Source of the DNA: Thermomonas beijingensis
Lineage (GTDB): Bacteria > Pseudomonadota > Gammaproteobacteria > Xanthomonadales > Xanthomonadaceae
DNA: 64,000 nucleotides
Reading direction: 5' to 3'
Assembly (NCBI RefSeq): GCF_020034655.1
Contig: NZ_JAIQDJ010000005.1
Coordinates: 84,867 to 148,866 of the forward strand
Made by a program: the position numbers and the translations under genes. Position 1 is the first letter of the stretch. Each line of letters starts with the position of its first letter. This document shows positions 19,681-27,993 of the stretch, piece by piece. The notes below the pieces were generated by a model. The model was not told the origin of the DNA. It searched no databases and saw only the letters and a list, made by a program, of their open reading frames with translations.

Positions 19681-21815
19681 AGCGTCCGCAGTTGAGCCTG
19701 CAAGCACGGTTTCAGATTGTGATTCTGGGGGTTCTGGCACTGGTGCTGATGTTGACAGCGCTGTTATGGCATCGCCTGCAGGTGATCCAGAACGAGGCCA
19801 TCAAGATCACCAAGCAAAGCACACACAAATTGCTGGAAGAGCAGTTGCGCAGCAGTGGTGAGGCACAGGCCAGTCAATTGGCCGATGCCTTGACCAACCC
19901 GCTGTATTACTTCGATCTGGATGCGGTGGGTACCTTGGCACGCGGTACCTTGCGTTCATCAGATGTGGAATATGTGCTGGTGTATGACGCGCAAGGCCGC
20001 ATTCTGCATGATGGCTCCGGGGATATTGCAGCATTTGGCAAACCGATGAATGACGCGTTGGCGCCAGAAATCATGGCGGCGTCCGGGTCGCATACGCGTT
20101 TTTTGGCCAATGTGCTGGATGTGTCGGCACCTATCCGTATTGGTGACGAATCTTTGGGGGGCGTGCGGATTGGCTATTCGACGGCGCGCACCAATCACGC
20201 GGAAGAGCAGTCGCTGCTTGCATTGCGGGCCAGATTTGATGAGGTGAATCAGCGCAGCCTGACCTGGCTGCTCGTGTTGTGCGCGATGTTGGCCACCTTT
20301 GCGCTTTTAGTGGCGATGTTGTTGCAGCGGCTGCTGCTGCGGCCGCTGAACCTGTTGGGTGATGCCGTGCGTCAGACCGAAGCCGGCGATTTTTCTTCTC
20401 CCATTGCCGAGAGCAAGCGTGCCGATGAAATTGGTGATCTGATTCGTGCGGTGGGGCGCATGCGTGAAAGCCTGAACAGGCATGACCGCGACATTCGGCG
20501 GGTGGCCTACAGCGACGCCTTGACCGGAATGGCCAATCGGCTGGCGTTCCGTGAGTCGTTGGAAAATCGCTTGCGTGCCTTGCAGGGGGTTGGACAGCAA
20601 TTGGCCTTGCTGTTTGCGGATCTGGATGATTTCAAACGCATTAATGACACGCTTGGCCACGAGGCAGGCGATGAAGTGTTGCAGCAGGTGGCTTTGCGTA
20701 TCGAACAAGCCGTGCAATCAATCACCGGCGCTGACATCTTGGTAGCGCGATTTGGCGGCGATGAATTCGTGCTTTTGCTGCAATTGGCCGAGGGTATGAG
20801 TGATGGCAGCGTGCGCGAGAAGTCGATTCAGTTGGCTGAAGCACTGGTTGCTACTTTGGGCGAGCCGATGCTGTTGCATGGGCGTCAAGTCTTGCTGGGT
20901 GTCTCGGTCGGCGTAGCGGTGTTCCCGGAGGATGCCGCTACCGTGTCCAGCCTGTTGAAAAATGGCGATATCGCAATGTATCAGGCCAAAGTGGCCGGCA
21001 AGAATTGCTACCGTTTCTACAGTCGGGCGATGGACTTGGCGGTGGAGCGGCGGGTGCGGATGGAGCACGATTTGCGCGGTGCCTGGGAGCGTGGCGAGTT
21101 GAGTCTGGCCTATCAGCCGATTTACCGTACTCGCGACAAGGTGTTGGTGGGGGCAGAATCTTTGTTGCGATGGAATCATCCCGCGGAAGGCGTGATCGCG
21201 CCTTCACTGTTCATTGATGTCGCCGAGCAGTGTGGCTTGATCGAGCAGATTGGTGTGCAAGTGCTGCTATGTGCCTGCCAGGAAGCGGCCAGTTGGCCGG
21301 TACCGCAAGGTGCGGGTGAGCCGCCATTCATTTCGGTTAACGTATCGGCGCGGCAGTTGCGTAGCGGGGACCTGATCGGGCAAGTGATCAACGCGCTGGA
21401 GCAAACCGGCTTGGCAGCCGAGCGTTTGCATTTGGAGTTGACCGAAACCGCTGTGATCAGCGACGAGGCGCACGCGACCGAGCTGCTGGGGCAGTTGCGG
21501 CAGTTGGGTGTGCGGGTATGGCTGGATGATTTTGGCACCGGCTTTTCCAGCTTGAGTCATTTGCGGCGGGTGCAGGTGGACGGGCTGAAGATCGACCGCA
21601 GTTTCATTTCGGATCTGTTGCGTGACCCGGATGATCTGGTGTTGACCAGCGCGATCATCGCGATGGCCCACTCGATGGGGGTCACCGTGGTGGCCGAAGG
21701 TGTGGAACGGCAGGGACAATTTGATCTGCTGCGCGAGCGCGACTGCGACCTGGTGCAGGGCTTCTGGCTGGGCTATCCATTGGAGCCGCAGCAATTTGTC
21801 GATCTGTTGGGTTGA
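19677..21815 (+). CDS. Membrane sensor with HAMP, GGDEF and EAL domains
   Basis: 712 residues for cyclic-di-GMP turnover. A helix at about 13-33, a periplasmic sensor domain (about 35-190), a second helix (about 195-222) and a HAMP linker precede GGDEF and EAL domains. The GGDEF motif (360-364) is intact. The EAL signature reads ESL (494-496), keeping the catalytic glutamate. NVSARQL, ELTETAV, the aspartate pair DDFGTGFSSL (from 617), KIDRSF and AEGVE are all present, so phosphodiesterase activity is plausible. Its start overlaps the PhnD-like gene, which suggests a binding-protein-gated receptor. Which activity dominates is not decidable from sequence. Confidence 0.93.
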   Translation: MKRPQLSLQARFQIVILGVLALVLMLTALLWHRLQVIQNEAIKITKQSTHKLLEEQLRSSGEAQASQLADALTNPLYYFDLDAVGTLARGTLRSSDVEYVLVYDAQGRILHDGSGDIAAFGKPMNDALAPEIMAASGSHTRFLANVLDVSAPIRIGDESLGGVRIGYSTARTNHAEEQSLLALRARFDEVNQRSLTWLLVLCAMLATFALLVAMLLQRLLLRPLNLLGDAVRQTEAGDFSSPIAESKRADEIGDLIRAVGRMRESLNRHDRDIRRVAYSDALTGMANRLAFRESLENRLRALQGVGQQLALLFADLDDFKRINDTLGHEAGDEVLQQVALRIEQAVQSITGADILVARFGGDEFVLLLQLAEGMSDGSVREKSIQLAEALVATLGEPMLLHGRQVLLGVSVGVAVFPEDAATVSSLLKNGDIAMYQAKVAGKNCYRFYSRAMDLAVERRVRMEHDLRGAWERGELSLAYQPIYRTRDKVLVGAESLLRWNHPAEGVIAPSLFIDVAEQCGLIEQIGVQVLLCACQEAASWPVPQGAGEPPFISVNVSARQLRSGDLIGQVINALEQTGLAAERLHLELTETAVISDEAHATELLGQLRQLGVRVWLDDFGTGFSSLSHLRRVQVDGLKIDRSFISDLLRDPDDLVLTSAIIAMAHSMGVTVVAEGVERQGQFDLLRERDCDLVQGFWLGYPLEPQQFVDLLG

Positions 21816-21856
21816 TGCGCGCCGCCGGGCCGGCAGGGTGTGGCGGTCGCGAGAGC

Positions 21857-23170
21857 CTAGCCCAAGCCTTCACCGGGCAGTGGGTCGATGCGTTGCAGCA
21901 GCAGTTTGTCGATGCGCGGGCCATCCAGATCCACGACTTCAATCCGCCATGCGCCGATCCGGAAATGTTCGCCCACCCGCGGGATGCGGCCTAATTGGGC
22001 AATCACCATGCCGGCCGCAGTGCGATATTCCAGCTCGTCAGCATCGGCCAAACGCTCGCCAGTCAGTTCGCGCAATTCCTGTACATGCAGACCGCCATCA
22101 ACCAAGAGTGAGCCATCCTCGCGGGTCACCACCAGCGCTTCGTCGGTATCGGCCTCGGTGCCGGTTTGCAGCCGCCCGATCACAGCATCCACGATGTCGC
22201 TAATCGTCACCATGCCCTGAATATCACCGTATTCGTCTACCACTAGGGCCAGGGATTGTTGTTCTTCACGCAGGATTTCCAACAGTTTCATGGCATGGGT
22301 GGATTCGGAAACGAATACTGCCGGGCGCAAATCATTGAACAAGTCAGGATGCGGCTTGCCCAATTCATCCAGCAGGGTTTTGACTTCCAAAATGCCGGCC
22401 ACGTCACTGTCATCGCCACGATAGACGGGGTAGCGCGAAAACGCGCCGTCCTGCATTGCGGCCAGGTTCTCGGCCAGGCTGGCCGAGGCATCCAGCCAGG
22501 TGATGCGGGTGCGCGGGGTCATCAGGCTATCCGCGGTGCGATCACCCAGCCGCATCACTCGATTCAGCATGTTGCGCTCGTCAAGGTCGATCACGCCTTG
22601 CTCATGGCCTTCACTGACCAGTAGTTGGATCTCCTCTTCGGTCACTTGCGCGTTGTCCCCACTGCCCACGCGCATCAATTGCAGCAAGCCGCGCACGGTG
22701 GCACTGAGTAGCCACACCACCGGGCTGGCGAGCCGCGAGAGCCAGTGCATGGGTAACGCAGCTGCGGCAGCCACCCGTTCGGGGGCCAGCAAGGCCAGCC
22801 GCTTGGGCAGTAGTTCACCCAGTACGATACTGAGATAGGTAATCAGGCTGACCGCCAGCACCTTGCCCAGCGTGCCTGCGTATTCACCCAATGCCGGCGC
22901 ATGGGTGGCTAGCCATGCGCCGATGAGGCTGCCGATCGCCTCGCCACCCAACATGCCGGTGACAATGGTGATCAGGGTCAGGCCTACTTGTACGGTGGAC
23001 AGGAAGCGCTCGGGGTGCTCGGCCAGTTCCAGCGCTTTGCGGGCGCCACGGCTGCTGCTGGCATTCTGCTTCAAACGTGCCTTGCGCGAGGTGACCACGG
23101 CCATTTCCGACAGCGCAAAAAAGCCGTTCAGCAAGATCAGGGCAAAAACAATGAGTAATAGTTCCAGCAC
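21857..23170 (-). CDS. CNNM/CorC-type membrane protein (DUF21-CBS-CorC_HlyC)
   Basis: 437 residues in the order DUF21 membrane domain (about 1-190, four helices), a CBS pair (about 205-330) and a CorC_HlyC C-terminal domain (about 345-430). These proteins are often annotated as hemolysins; known members move or sense Mg2+/Co2+. The start is GTG with no clear ribosome site. The neighbouring phosphate genes run the other way. It converges with the GGDEF/EAL gene, leaving 41 nt. Confidence 0.9.
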   Translation of the reverse strand: MLELLLIVFALILLNGFFALSEMAVVTSRKARLKQNASSSRGARKALELAEHPERFLSTVQVGLTLITIVTGMLGGEAIGSLIGAWLATHAPALGEYAGTLGKVLAVSLITYLSIVLGELLPKRLALLAPERVAAAAALPMHWLSRLASPVVWLLSATVRGLLQLMRVGSGDNAQVTEEEIQLLVSEGHEQGVIDLDERNMLNRVMRLGDRTADSLMTPRTRITWLDASASLAENLAAMQDGAFSRYPVYRGDDSDVAGILEVKTLLDELGKPHPDLFNDLRPAVFVSESTHAMKLLEILREEQQSLALVVDEYGDIQGMVTISDIVDAVIGRLQTGTEADTDEALVVTREDGSLLVDGGLHVQELRELTGERLADADELEYRTAAGMVIAQLGRIPRVGEHFRIGAWRIEVVDLDGPRIDKLLLQRIDPLPGEGLG

Positions 23171-23409
23171 GGGGGGTCACCAGGTGCAGGCGAAAAGGAG
23201 ATGGGGGCATGCGGCCAGCACGCACGGCACCTGTGCGGTGCGGCAATGGATGGCTGGCGGCGGAAGGTAATGTGCGTCCATGGGGTGCGCCGGAGCGCGA
23301 ACGCATCATAGCAGGGCAGGGTGCGGTACGCGGAAGCAGCACAAGCCGTCATCTAGCCGTCATAATTGCGCACTATTGTTGCAACATTCCTGACATCTGG
23401 CGGTCTCCC

Positions 23410-24036
23410 ATGTTCTCCCTGCAAACTATTTTCGGCTCCGGTACCCAGTTCTATGCGCTGCTGGACGATGCCGCTGCCGCAGCCCTGGATAGCGCCAAAG
23501 CGCTGCACGCAATGATGAAAGAGGCCGACCGCCAGCCGGCACTGGATGCTTTCAAGTTGGCGCGCCTGCGTGAGCGCGCGGCTGCCGACAAGCTCAGCAA
23601 GGCGCTGGTGGATAGCTATATCACCCCGTTCGAGCGTGAAGACATCGAAGCGCTGGGCTCGGCCCTGCACAAAATTCCCAAGCAAATTGAAAAATTCGCC
23701 GACCGCTACGCACTGGCCACCGCGCATCTTGCGCACATCGACTTTGCGCCACGCGCCGCGATGCTGGAGCAAGCGGCGGAAGTGGTCGTGAAAATGGTGG
23801 ATGAGCTGGAGCATATGAATTTGGACCGGATGACGGCACTCAACGAGAAGCTGCGTTCGATCGAGAACGAAGCCGATCGCCTGATGCTGGAGCTGTACCG
23901 CGAGATCTATTCGGGCAAGTTGGACAGCTTGCAGATGTTCCTGCTCAAGGAGTTCTTCGAGATTCTGGAAAAAGCCATCGACCGCTGCCGCGAAGCCGGT
24001 GTGGTGGCCTACCAGATCGTGTTGAAGAATTCGTGA
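23410..24036 (+). CDS. DUF47/PhoU-like accessory protein of Pit transporter
   Basis: 208 residues, mostly helical and charged, beginning MFSLQTIFGSGTQFYALLDDA. DUF47 proteins resemble PhoU and are usually encoded just before Pit-type phosphate transporters, where they modulate transport. Here pit starts 13 nt downstream. The ATG at 23410 fits the family; the frame is open 67 codons upstream, but that overlaps the promoter region and looks non-coding. Confidence 0.9.
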   Translation: MFSLQTIFGSGTQFYALLDDAAAAALDSAKALHAMMKEADRQPALDAFKLARLRERAAADKLSKALVDSYITPFEREDIEALGSALHKIPKQIEKFADRYALATAHLAHIDFAPRAAMLEQAAEVVVKMVDELEHMNLDRMTALNEKLRSIENEADRLMLELYREIYSGKLDSLQMFLLKEFFEILEKAIDRCREAGVVAYQIVLKNS

Positions 24037-24049
24037 CGGAGCCAGCACC

Positions 24050-25171
24050 ATGCTGACCCTCGTCTTAGTGGTGATCGTGGCCGCGTTGGCTTTCGAGTTC
24101 ATCAACGGTTTCCACGACACCGCCAACTCCATTGCTGCGTCGGTGGCCACCAAGGTGCTTACGCCTGGTCAGGCGGTCATCCTGGCGGCCGTGACCAACA
24201 TGCTGGGTGCGCTGACCGGGACGGCGGTGGCGGCCACCATAGCCACTGGTATCGTCAACACCGGAGTGGTGGATGCGTCCTCGCAATTGGTGTTGAGTGC
24301 ATTGCTTGGTGCAATCGTGTGGAACCTGCTGACGTGGTGGTTTGGGTTGCCGTCATCGTCCTCGCATGCGTTGATTGGTGGCTTGTGCGGCGCCGCATTG
24401 TCAGCCTCGCACATGAACTTCAATTCACTGATCTGGATTCAAAGCGCGGCCGACTGGACCAAAAGCAAGGGTCTGGTGTGGAAAGTGATGGTGCCGATGG
24501 TGACCTCGCCGCTGGTTGGGTTCTTGCTGGGGGTGCTGCTGATGACCCTGCTGTGGGGCTTGATTTTCGGCATGGAGCGTGTGGGGGGCGTGCTCAAGCG
24601 CATGGCGCGCCCACGCTGGATCAATGCCAGCTTCGGCAAGTTGCAAATCGCGTCGGCTGCCTACATGGGCTATGCACACGGGCATAACGATGCGCAGAAG
24701 ACCATGGGCGTGATTGCATTGACCTTGGTCGGTGCCGAAGCCAGTGGAGCCTTGAAGGGTTTGCCAGGCTGGTTGTCCTTCATGCATCCGGCGCATTCGT
24801 CGGGCACCGATGTGGCGACGTGGATCGTGGTTACCTGCGCACTGGTAATGGCGGCGGGCACCGCATCGGGTGGCTGGCGCATCATCAAGACGCTGGGTCA
24901 CAAGATGGTCAAGCTGCACCCGTTGGACGGGTTTGCCGTAGATACCAGTTCGGCCACGGTATTGATGGCGGCGGCGCATTTCGGCATGCCGGTCTCCACC
25001 ACGCATACCGTGTCTACCGCGATCATGGGCGTGGGCTTTGCCAAGAATCCGCGCAAGCTGAAGCTGGGCACGATCGAGCGCATCGTCTGGGCGTGGATCC
25101 TCACCATTCCCGCATCCGGTGCCGTCTCTTATGGGGTCTATCAACTGCTACGGTTGTGTGGATGGGTGTAA
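24050..25171 (+). CDS. pit: Inorganic phosphate transporter, Pit family
   Basis: 373 residues with about ten helices in two inverted PHO4 repeats. The first repeat carries FINGFHDTANSIA near residue 15, the second YAHGHNDAQKTMG near 205. It imports metal-phosphate driven by protons. Coupled to the DUF47 gene by short spacing and followed by a clear terminator. No Pho box is evident upstream. Confidence 0.93.
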   Translation: MLTLVLVVIVAALAFEFINGFHDTANSIAASVATKVLTPGQAVILAAVTNMLGALTGTAVAATIATGIVNTGVVDASSQLVLSALLGAIVWNLLTWWFGLPSSSSHALIGGLCGAALSASHMNFNSLIWIQSAADWTKSKGLVWKVMVPMVTSPLVGFLLGVLLMTLLWGLIFGMERVGGVLKRMARPRWINASFGKLQIASAAYMGYAHGHNDAQKTMGVIALTLVGAEASGALKGLPGWLSFMHPAHSSGTDVATWIVVTCALVMAAGTASGGWRIIKTLGHKMVKLHPLDGFAVDTSSATVLMAAAHFGMPVSTTHTVSTAIMGVGFAKNPRKLKLGTIERIVWAWILTIPASGAVSYGVYQLLRLCGWV

Positions 25172-25191
25172 GCCTTGCCGCACTGAGGCAA

Positions 25192-25227
25192 CACAAAAAC
25201 GCCGGCCCCGATGCCGGCGTTTTTGTG
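25192..25227. terminator. Bidirectional terminator after pit
   Basis: Perfect 15-bp arms (CACAAAAACGCCGGC and its complement) with a 6-nt loop. The GC-rich top and A/T-rich base give a T tract in both directions. It separates convergent pit and the small gene ending at 25250. Confidence 0.9.
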
Positions 25228-25249
25228 CAATGCGTTGGCGCAGAAAGGG

Positions 25250-25660
25250 TTACAGCAAATCACCACCAGCCGACATGCGGTGTTCCATTTCATCCCCAGT
25301 GCCGCCAATTTCCAGCACCAGACGGTCAATCTCGGACGCGGTCAGGGTGTCGTAGGGGCGGTTTTCGCACAGGTGCAGATAGGGCACGCCATCGAGTTCG
25401 CTGATGGCCAGATAGCCCACCCGGCTATCCCAGTTGAAGCGTAGTGCACGCCGTGCGTCCAGCCCAGTGATCGGGGCCAACGCAGTACTGATGCGCAGAT
25501 AGTCACGGCCATCGTCATCCTGCATTTCTGCTAGAAAGATCGCTTGATGCCGTTTGCCGTGTGCCAGCGACAGTTCAACACAAGCCACAAAAGGTTCTTG
25601 CACACTCAACTTGTAGCCAGCGGCGACCAGGTGGCGGCGAATTTGTTCGAAATTTTTCAT
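25250..25660 (-). CDS. Uncharacterised 136-residue protein, possibly YbjN-like
   Basis: No confident family. The soluble, mixed alpha/beta sequence begins MKNFEQIRRHLVAAGYKL. It has a pattern of alternating strands (AIFLAEM, YLRISTAL, VGYLAISEL, YLHLCENRPYDTL) and ends with an acidic helix, reminiscent of YbjN/type III chaperone-like folds. That comparison is by eye only. The internal ATG at 25660 is chosen because the ten upstream residues overlap the promoter of the divergent atl gene. Confidence 0.6.
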   Translation of the reverse strand: MKNFEQIRRHLVAAGYKLSVQEPFVACVELSLAHGKRHQAIFLAEMQDDDGRDYLRISTALAPITGLDARRALRFNWDSRVGYLAISELDGVPYLHLCENRPYDTLTASEIDRLVLEIGGTGDEMEHRMSAGGDLL

Positions 25661-25710
25661 ATCCAATTCTGCGTCCTGCGAATGGAGCAAGCGGCTATGC
25701 TAACCCGACC

Positions 25711-26055
25711 ATGTTACCCACCGCATCGCCCCCGACCTCAGAGCAACGCATTTTGGCGGCGGTCCGTGCGCTGCCCTACGGGCAGGTGGCCGGCTATGGT
25801 GCGATTGCGCGGCGTGCCGGGTTGCCAGGGCGGGCGCGGATGGTGGCGCGGGTTTTGGCCCACAACAACGATCCCGGCCTGCCGTGGCATCGGGTGCTGC
25901 GCTCCGATGGCCACATCGCGTTTCCAGCCGGCTCCTCCGGCTGGGAAGAGCAGATTCGCCGCTTGCAAGCCGAAGGCGTGCAAGTGAATAACGGCAAGGT
26001 ACGCATGCCGCTAGCGGAGGATACTTTGGATGCGGCATTCTGGGCTCCGCGCTGA
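25711..26055 (+). CDS. Alkyltransferase-like protein (ATL), MGMT family
   Basis: 114 residues corresponding to the DNA-binding domain of O6-alkylguanine alkyltransferases. The active-site PCHRV of true repair enzymes reads PWHRV (58-62), so the acceptor cysteine is missing. That is the hallmark of ATL proteins, which bind O6-alkylguanine and flag it for nucleotide excision repair. The recognition helix region ARRAGLPGRARMVARVLAHN is intact. ATG at 25711; upstream extension overlaps the divergent gene. Confidence 0.9.
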   Translation: MLPTASPPTSEQRILAAVRALPYGQVAGYGAIARRAGLPGRARMVARVLAHNNDPGLPWHRVLRSDGHIAFPAGSSGWEEQIRRLQAEGVQVNNGKVRMPLAEDTLDAAFWAPR

Positions 26056-26096
26056 ACCGTTATGATGCACCGCAACGCAACTGGATCGATGCACGG

Positions 26097-26765
26097 ATGC
26101 CGTTCAACCTCCCCCGTATCACGCAAGCCCTGCTGATTGCCAATCTGCTGGGGTTTGCCCTGCAGTATTTTCTTGGCAACGAGGCCATGTTGTCATTAAT
26201 GCTGTGGCCGTGGGCCGATGGCGTATACGACCCGGCAACCAGTGCGCCTGCATTTATGCCATGGCAGCTGCTCAGCTACGCCTTTCTGCATGGCGGCTTC
26301 ATGCATTTGGCATTCAATATGCTGGCGTTGGTGATGTTTGGCGCACCTCTGGAATACACCTGGGGCCAGCGCCGTTTTCTGACCTATTACACCGTGTGCG
26401 TGCTGGGTGCCGGGTTGTGCCAGTTGCTGGTGGGTTCGTATGCCGTGGCGCAGGGCGGTGACCCGTACCCCACCATCGGCGCCTCCGGTGGGGTGTTTGG
26501 CCTGCTGCTGGCCTATGGCATGTTGTTCCCTAATCAGCGGGTGATGTTGTTGTTCCCGCCGATCCCGATGAAGGCGCGCACCTTGGTCATCGTGTATGGC
26601 CTGTTCGAGCTGGGCGTGGGTATTACCGGCCTGCAACCTGGCGTCGCGCATTTCGCCCATCTCGGCGGGATGCTGTTTGGCTGGTTGCTGATCCGTCACT
26701 GGCGCGGGCAACCGCCGTTTGGGGGAAGTGGGCGCAAGGGGCCTCGAATCCGCATCGTGCGGTGA
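26097..26765 (+). CDS. Rhomboid family intramembrane serine protease
   Basis: 222 residues, six helices. The catalytic serine is Ser130 in GASGG and the histidine is His188 in AHLGG. The HGGFMHLAFNML motif at 66-77 belongs to helix 2. The C-terminus is a short basic tail. It cleaves single-pass membrane proteins within the bilayer; substrates are unknown. It starts 41 nt after atl and may be co-transcribed. Confidence 0.93.
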   Translation: MPFNLPRITQALLIANLLGFALQYFLGNEAMLSLMLWPWADGVYDPATSAPAFMPWQLLSYAFLHGGFMHLAFNMLALVMFGAPLEYTWGQRRFLTYYTVCVLGAGLCQLLVGSYAVAQGGDPYPTIGASGGVFGLLLAYGMLFPNQRVMLLFPPIPMKARTLVIVYGLFELGVGITGLQPGVAHFAHLGGMLFGWLLIRHWRGQPPFGGSGRKGPRIRIVR

Positions 26766-27019
26766 GTGCTGCCCAGCCCAAACCATCAAAATGAAGCCGG
26801 GTTGTACTGTCGGAGGCGCACTTTTTGCGGATGGGTGGCAGCAAAGGTGATCATCGCGTACGGGTCAACGGGCGCGCGACCGGCAACGATATCGCCCCAG
26901 CCGCGGTATGCGCGTGGGTGAATTCGACGCAAGTCCAATGTCGCGTTGCGAGTTTCGTATCGGCACGCGCACAAGTGGTTGATGTACAACGGCTGCAGCC
27001 CCGCATGGCGGGCGAAATC
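26766..27019. other. Intergenic stretch with no supported gene
   Basis: Between the rhomboid gene and the first 39-bp repeat. A 78-codon leftward frame (26786-27022) is open but has no ribosome site or recognisable family. Its start lies inside the repeat. Probably spacer DNA or decayed sequence at the edge of the acquired segment. Confidence 0.4.
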
Positions 27020-27058
27020 CACAAATGAAAACGCCCAACTGAAAACAGTTGGGCGTTG
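27020..27058. repeat. 39-bp direct repeat, copy 1 (terminator hairpin)
   Basis: Identical over 39 bp to 28956-28994. It contains a 12-bp stem AACGCCCAACTG/CAGTTGGGCGTT with a 4-A loop, followed in leftward reading by TTTTC. Copy 2 is the terminator of tRNA-Ala. Copy 1 sits 4 nt after a leftward stop codon (27063-27065), so it may have terminated a gene now truncated. The two copies bracket the higBA segment. Confidence 0.85.
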
Positions 27059-27062
27059 GGTA

Positions 27063-27196
27063 TTAGTGGCGGAGCACGGAACCGAACCCGCGCCCGTATA
27101 TGACGTCCGTTAGCAAAGCATTGTTCTTGAGGGTGCCCACCTGTACCCAATGGCCGTTTTGCATCGTGAAACCCACGGTTGGGTCAGCGCAGGGTT
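27063..27196 (-). pseudogene. Possible 3' remnant of a truncated leftward gene
   Basis: A leftward frame ends with TAA at 27063-27065, 4 nt before a strong hairpin terminator. Its last ~35 codons (from about MQNGHWVQVGTLKNNALL) look protein-like, with varied composition. Upstream the frame runs into the higB operator and antisense to higB, so any 5' part has been lost. The same DNA, read leftward, also ends in a T-loop-like GGTTCGGTTCC and TCCGCCACTA, so a decayed tRNA 3' end is an alternative. Confidence 0.25.
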
Positions 27197-27200
27197 GCGA

Positions 27201-27219
27201 TAGTCCCAAAATGGGACTA
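27201..27219. promoter_or_regulatory. higBA operator (inverted repeat)
   Basis: TAGTCCCAAAATGGGACTA: 8-bp perfect arms around a 3-nt centre, 11 nt before the higB ATG. HigA-type antitoxins autorepress from such palindromes overlapping the promoter. Confidence 0.75.
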
Positions 27220-27230
27220 CACTGCACCCC

Positions 27231-27533
27231 ATGCGAGTGATTGCCGTGTCCACCCTTCGAGCCTTCTGGGAGCGCCATCCCGAGGCCGAGCAGCCGTTGA
27301 AGGCTTGGTACGAAGAAGCCACGAGTGCAACTTGGTCTCAGCCCGCAGACATCAAGTCGCAGTACCGCAGCGCCAGCGTGCTGAAGAACCGTCGCGTGGT
27401 CTTCAACATCAAAGGCAATGACTACCGGCTGATCGTGGCGATTGCATACAAGTTGCAGATCGTCTACGTGAAGTTCGTCGGCACCCACAAGGAGTACGAC
27501 GCCGTCGACGCAGAAACCGTTGAAATGGCCTGA
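27231..27533 (+). CDS. higB: Type II toxin HigB (RelE-like mRNA interferase)
   Basis: 100 residues of the HigB_toxin family. The core reads RVVFNIKGNDYRLIVAI, then YVKFVGTHKEYD, with the basic and His/Tyr positions expected for ribosome-dependent mRNA cleavage. The toxin gene precedes the antitoxin, the higBA order. A palindromic operator lies just upstream. Lies within the segment bounded by 39-bp repeats. Confidence 0.92.
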   Translation: MRVIAVSTLRAFWERHPEAEQPLKAWYEEATSATWSQPADIKSQYRSASVLKNRRVVFNIKGNDYRLIVAIAYKLQIVYVKFVGTHKEYDAVDAETVEMA

Positions 27534-27551
27534 CCGGCCACAGAGGAAAAC

Positions 27552-27923
27552 ATGGACATCCGCCCCATCCACACCGAAGCAGACTACAAGGCCACGCTCA
27601 AAGAGATTTCGGCCTTGATGGAATCCGACCCTGATCTGGGTACGCCAGAGGGTGATCGCCTGGACATCCTGGCCACGCTGGTGCAAGCCTACGAGGCCAA
27701 GCACGCGCCCATCACCGCGCCTGATCCGGTGGAGGCCATCAAATTCCGGATGGATCAGAGCGGTCTGTCCGTCAAAGATCTTGAGCCGATCATCGGCAAA
27801 AGCAACCGCGTCTACGAAGTCCTGAGCCGCAAGCGCCCGCTGACGCTGGCCATGATCCGACGACTGCACAAGAGCCTGGGCATCCCGGCCGATGTGCTGA
27901 TTGCGGAAACGGCCGCAGGGTGA
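27552..27923 (+). CDS. higA: Type II antitoxin HigA
   Basis: 123 residues. The N-terminal part (1-58) has a helical dimer/toxin-binding composition with IHTEADYKATLKEISALME. The C-terminal HTH (about 62-115) includes FRMDQSGLSVKDLEPIIGKSN and ends near LGIPADVLI. It neutralises HigB and represses the operon. A GAGGAAAAC ribosome site precedes the ATG, 18 nt after higB. Confidence 0.93.
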   Translation: MDIRPIHTEADYKATLKEISALMESDPDLGTPEGDRLDILATLVQAYEAKHAPITAPDPVEAIKFRMDQSGLSVKDLEPIIGKSNRVYEVLSRKRPLTLAMIRRLHKSLGIPADVLIAETAAG

Positions 27924-27993
27924 TCATCGAGCACTGAGCTTGGCTTCCACGGTGAACAGCGTTGTCATGGAGTCATCTGCTGAGGAGAAGAAG

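Noticed and set aside
24425..25144. Long leftward open frame antisense to pit
   Set aside because: His/Arg/Gln-rich product typical of the reverse of a GC-rich gene. No family match by eye; pit is clear on the other strand.
27060..27135. Full tRNA gene at repeat copy 1
   Set aside because: Only a T-loop-like word and an acceptor-like end are visible. The T stem pairs poorly, and no anticodon or D arm can be drawn.
27063..27869. 268-codon leftward frame across higBA
   Set aside because: It is antisense to higB and higA, which have family signatures. Only the last ~35 codons, beyond higB, might be a real remnant.
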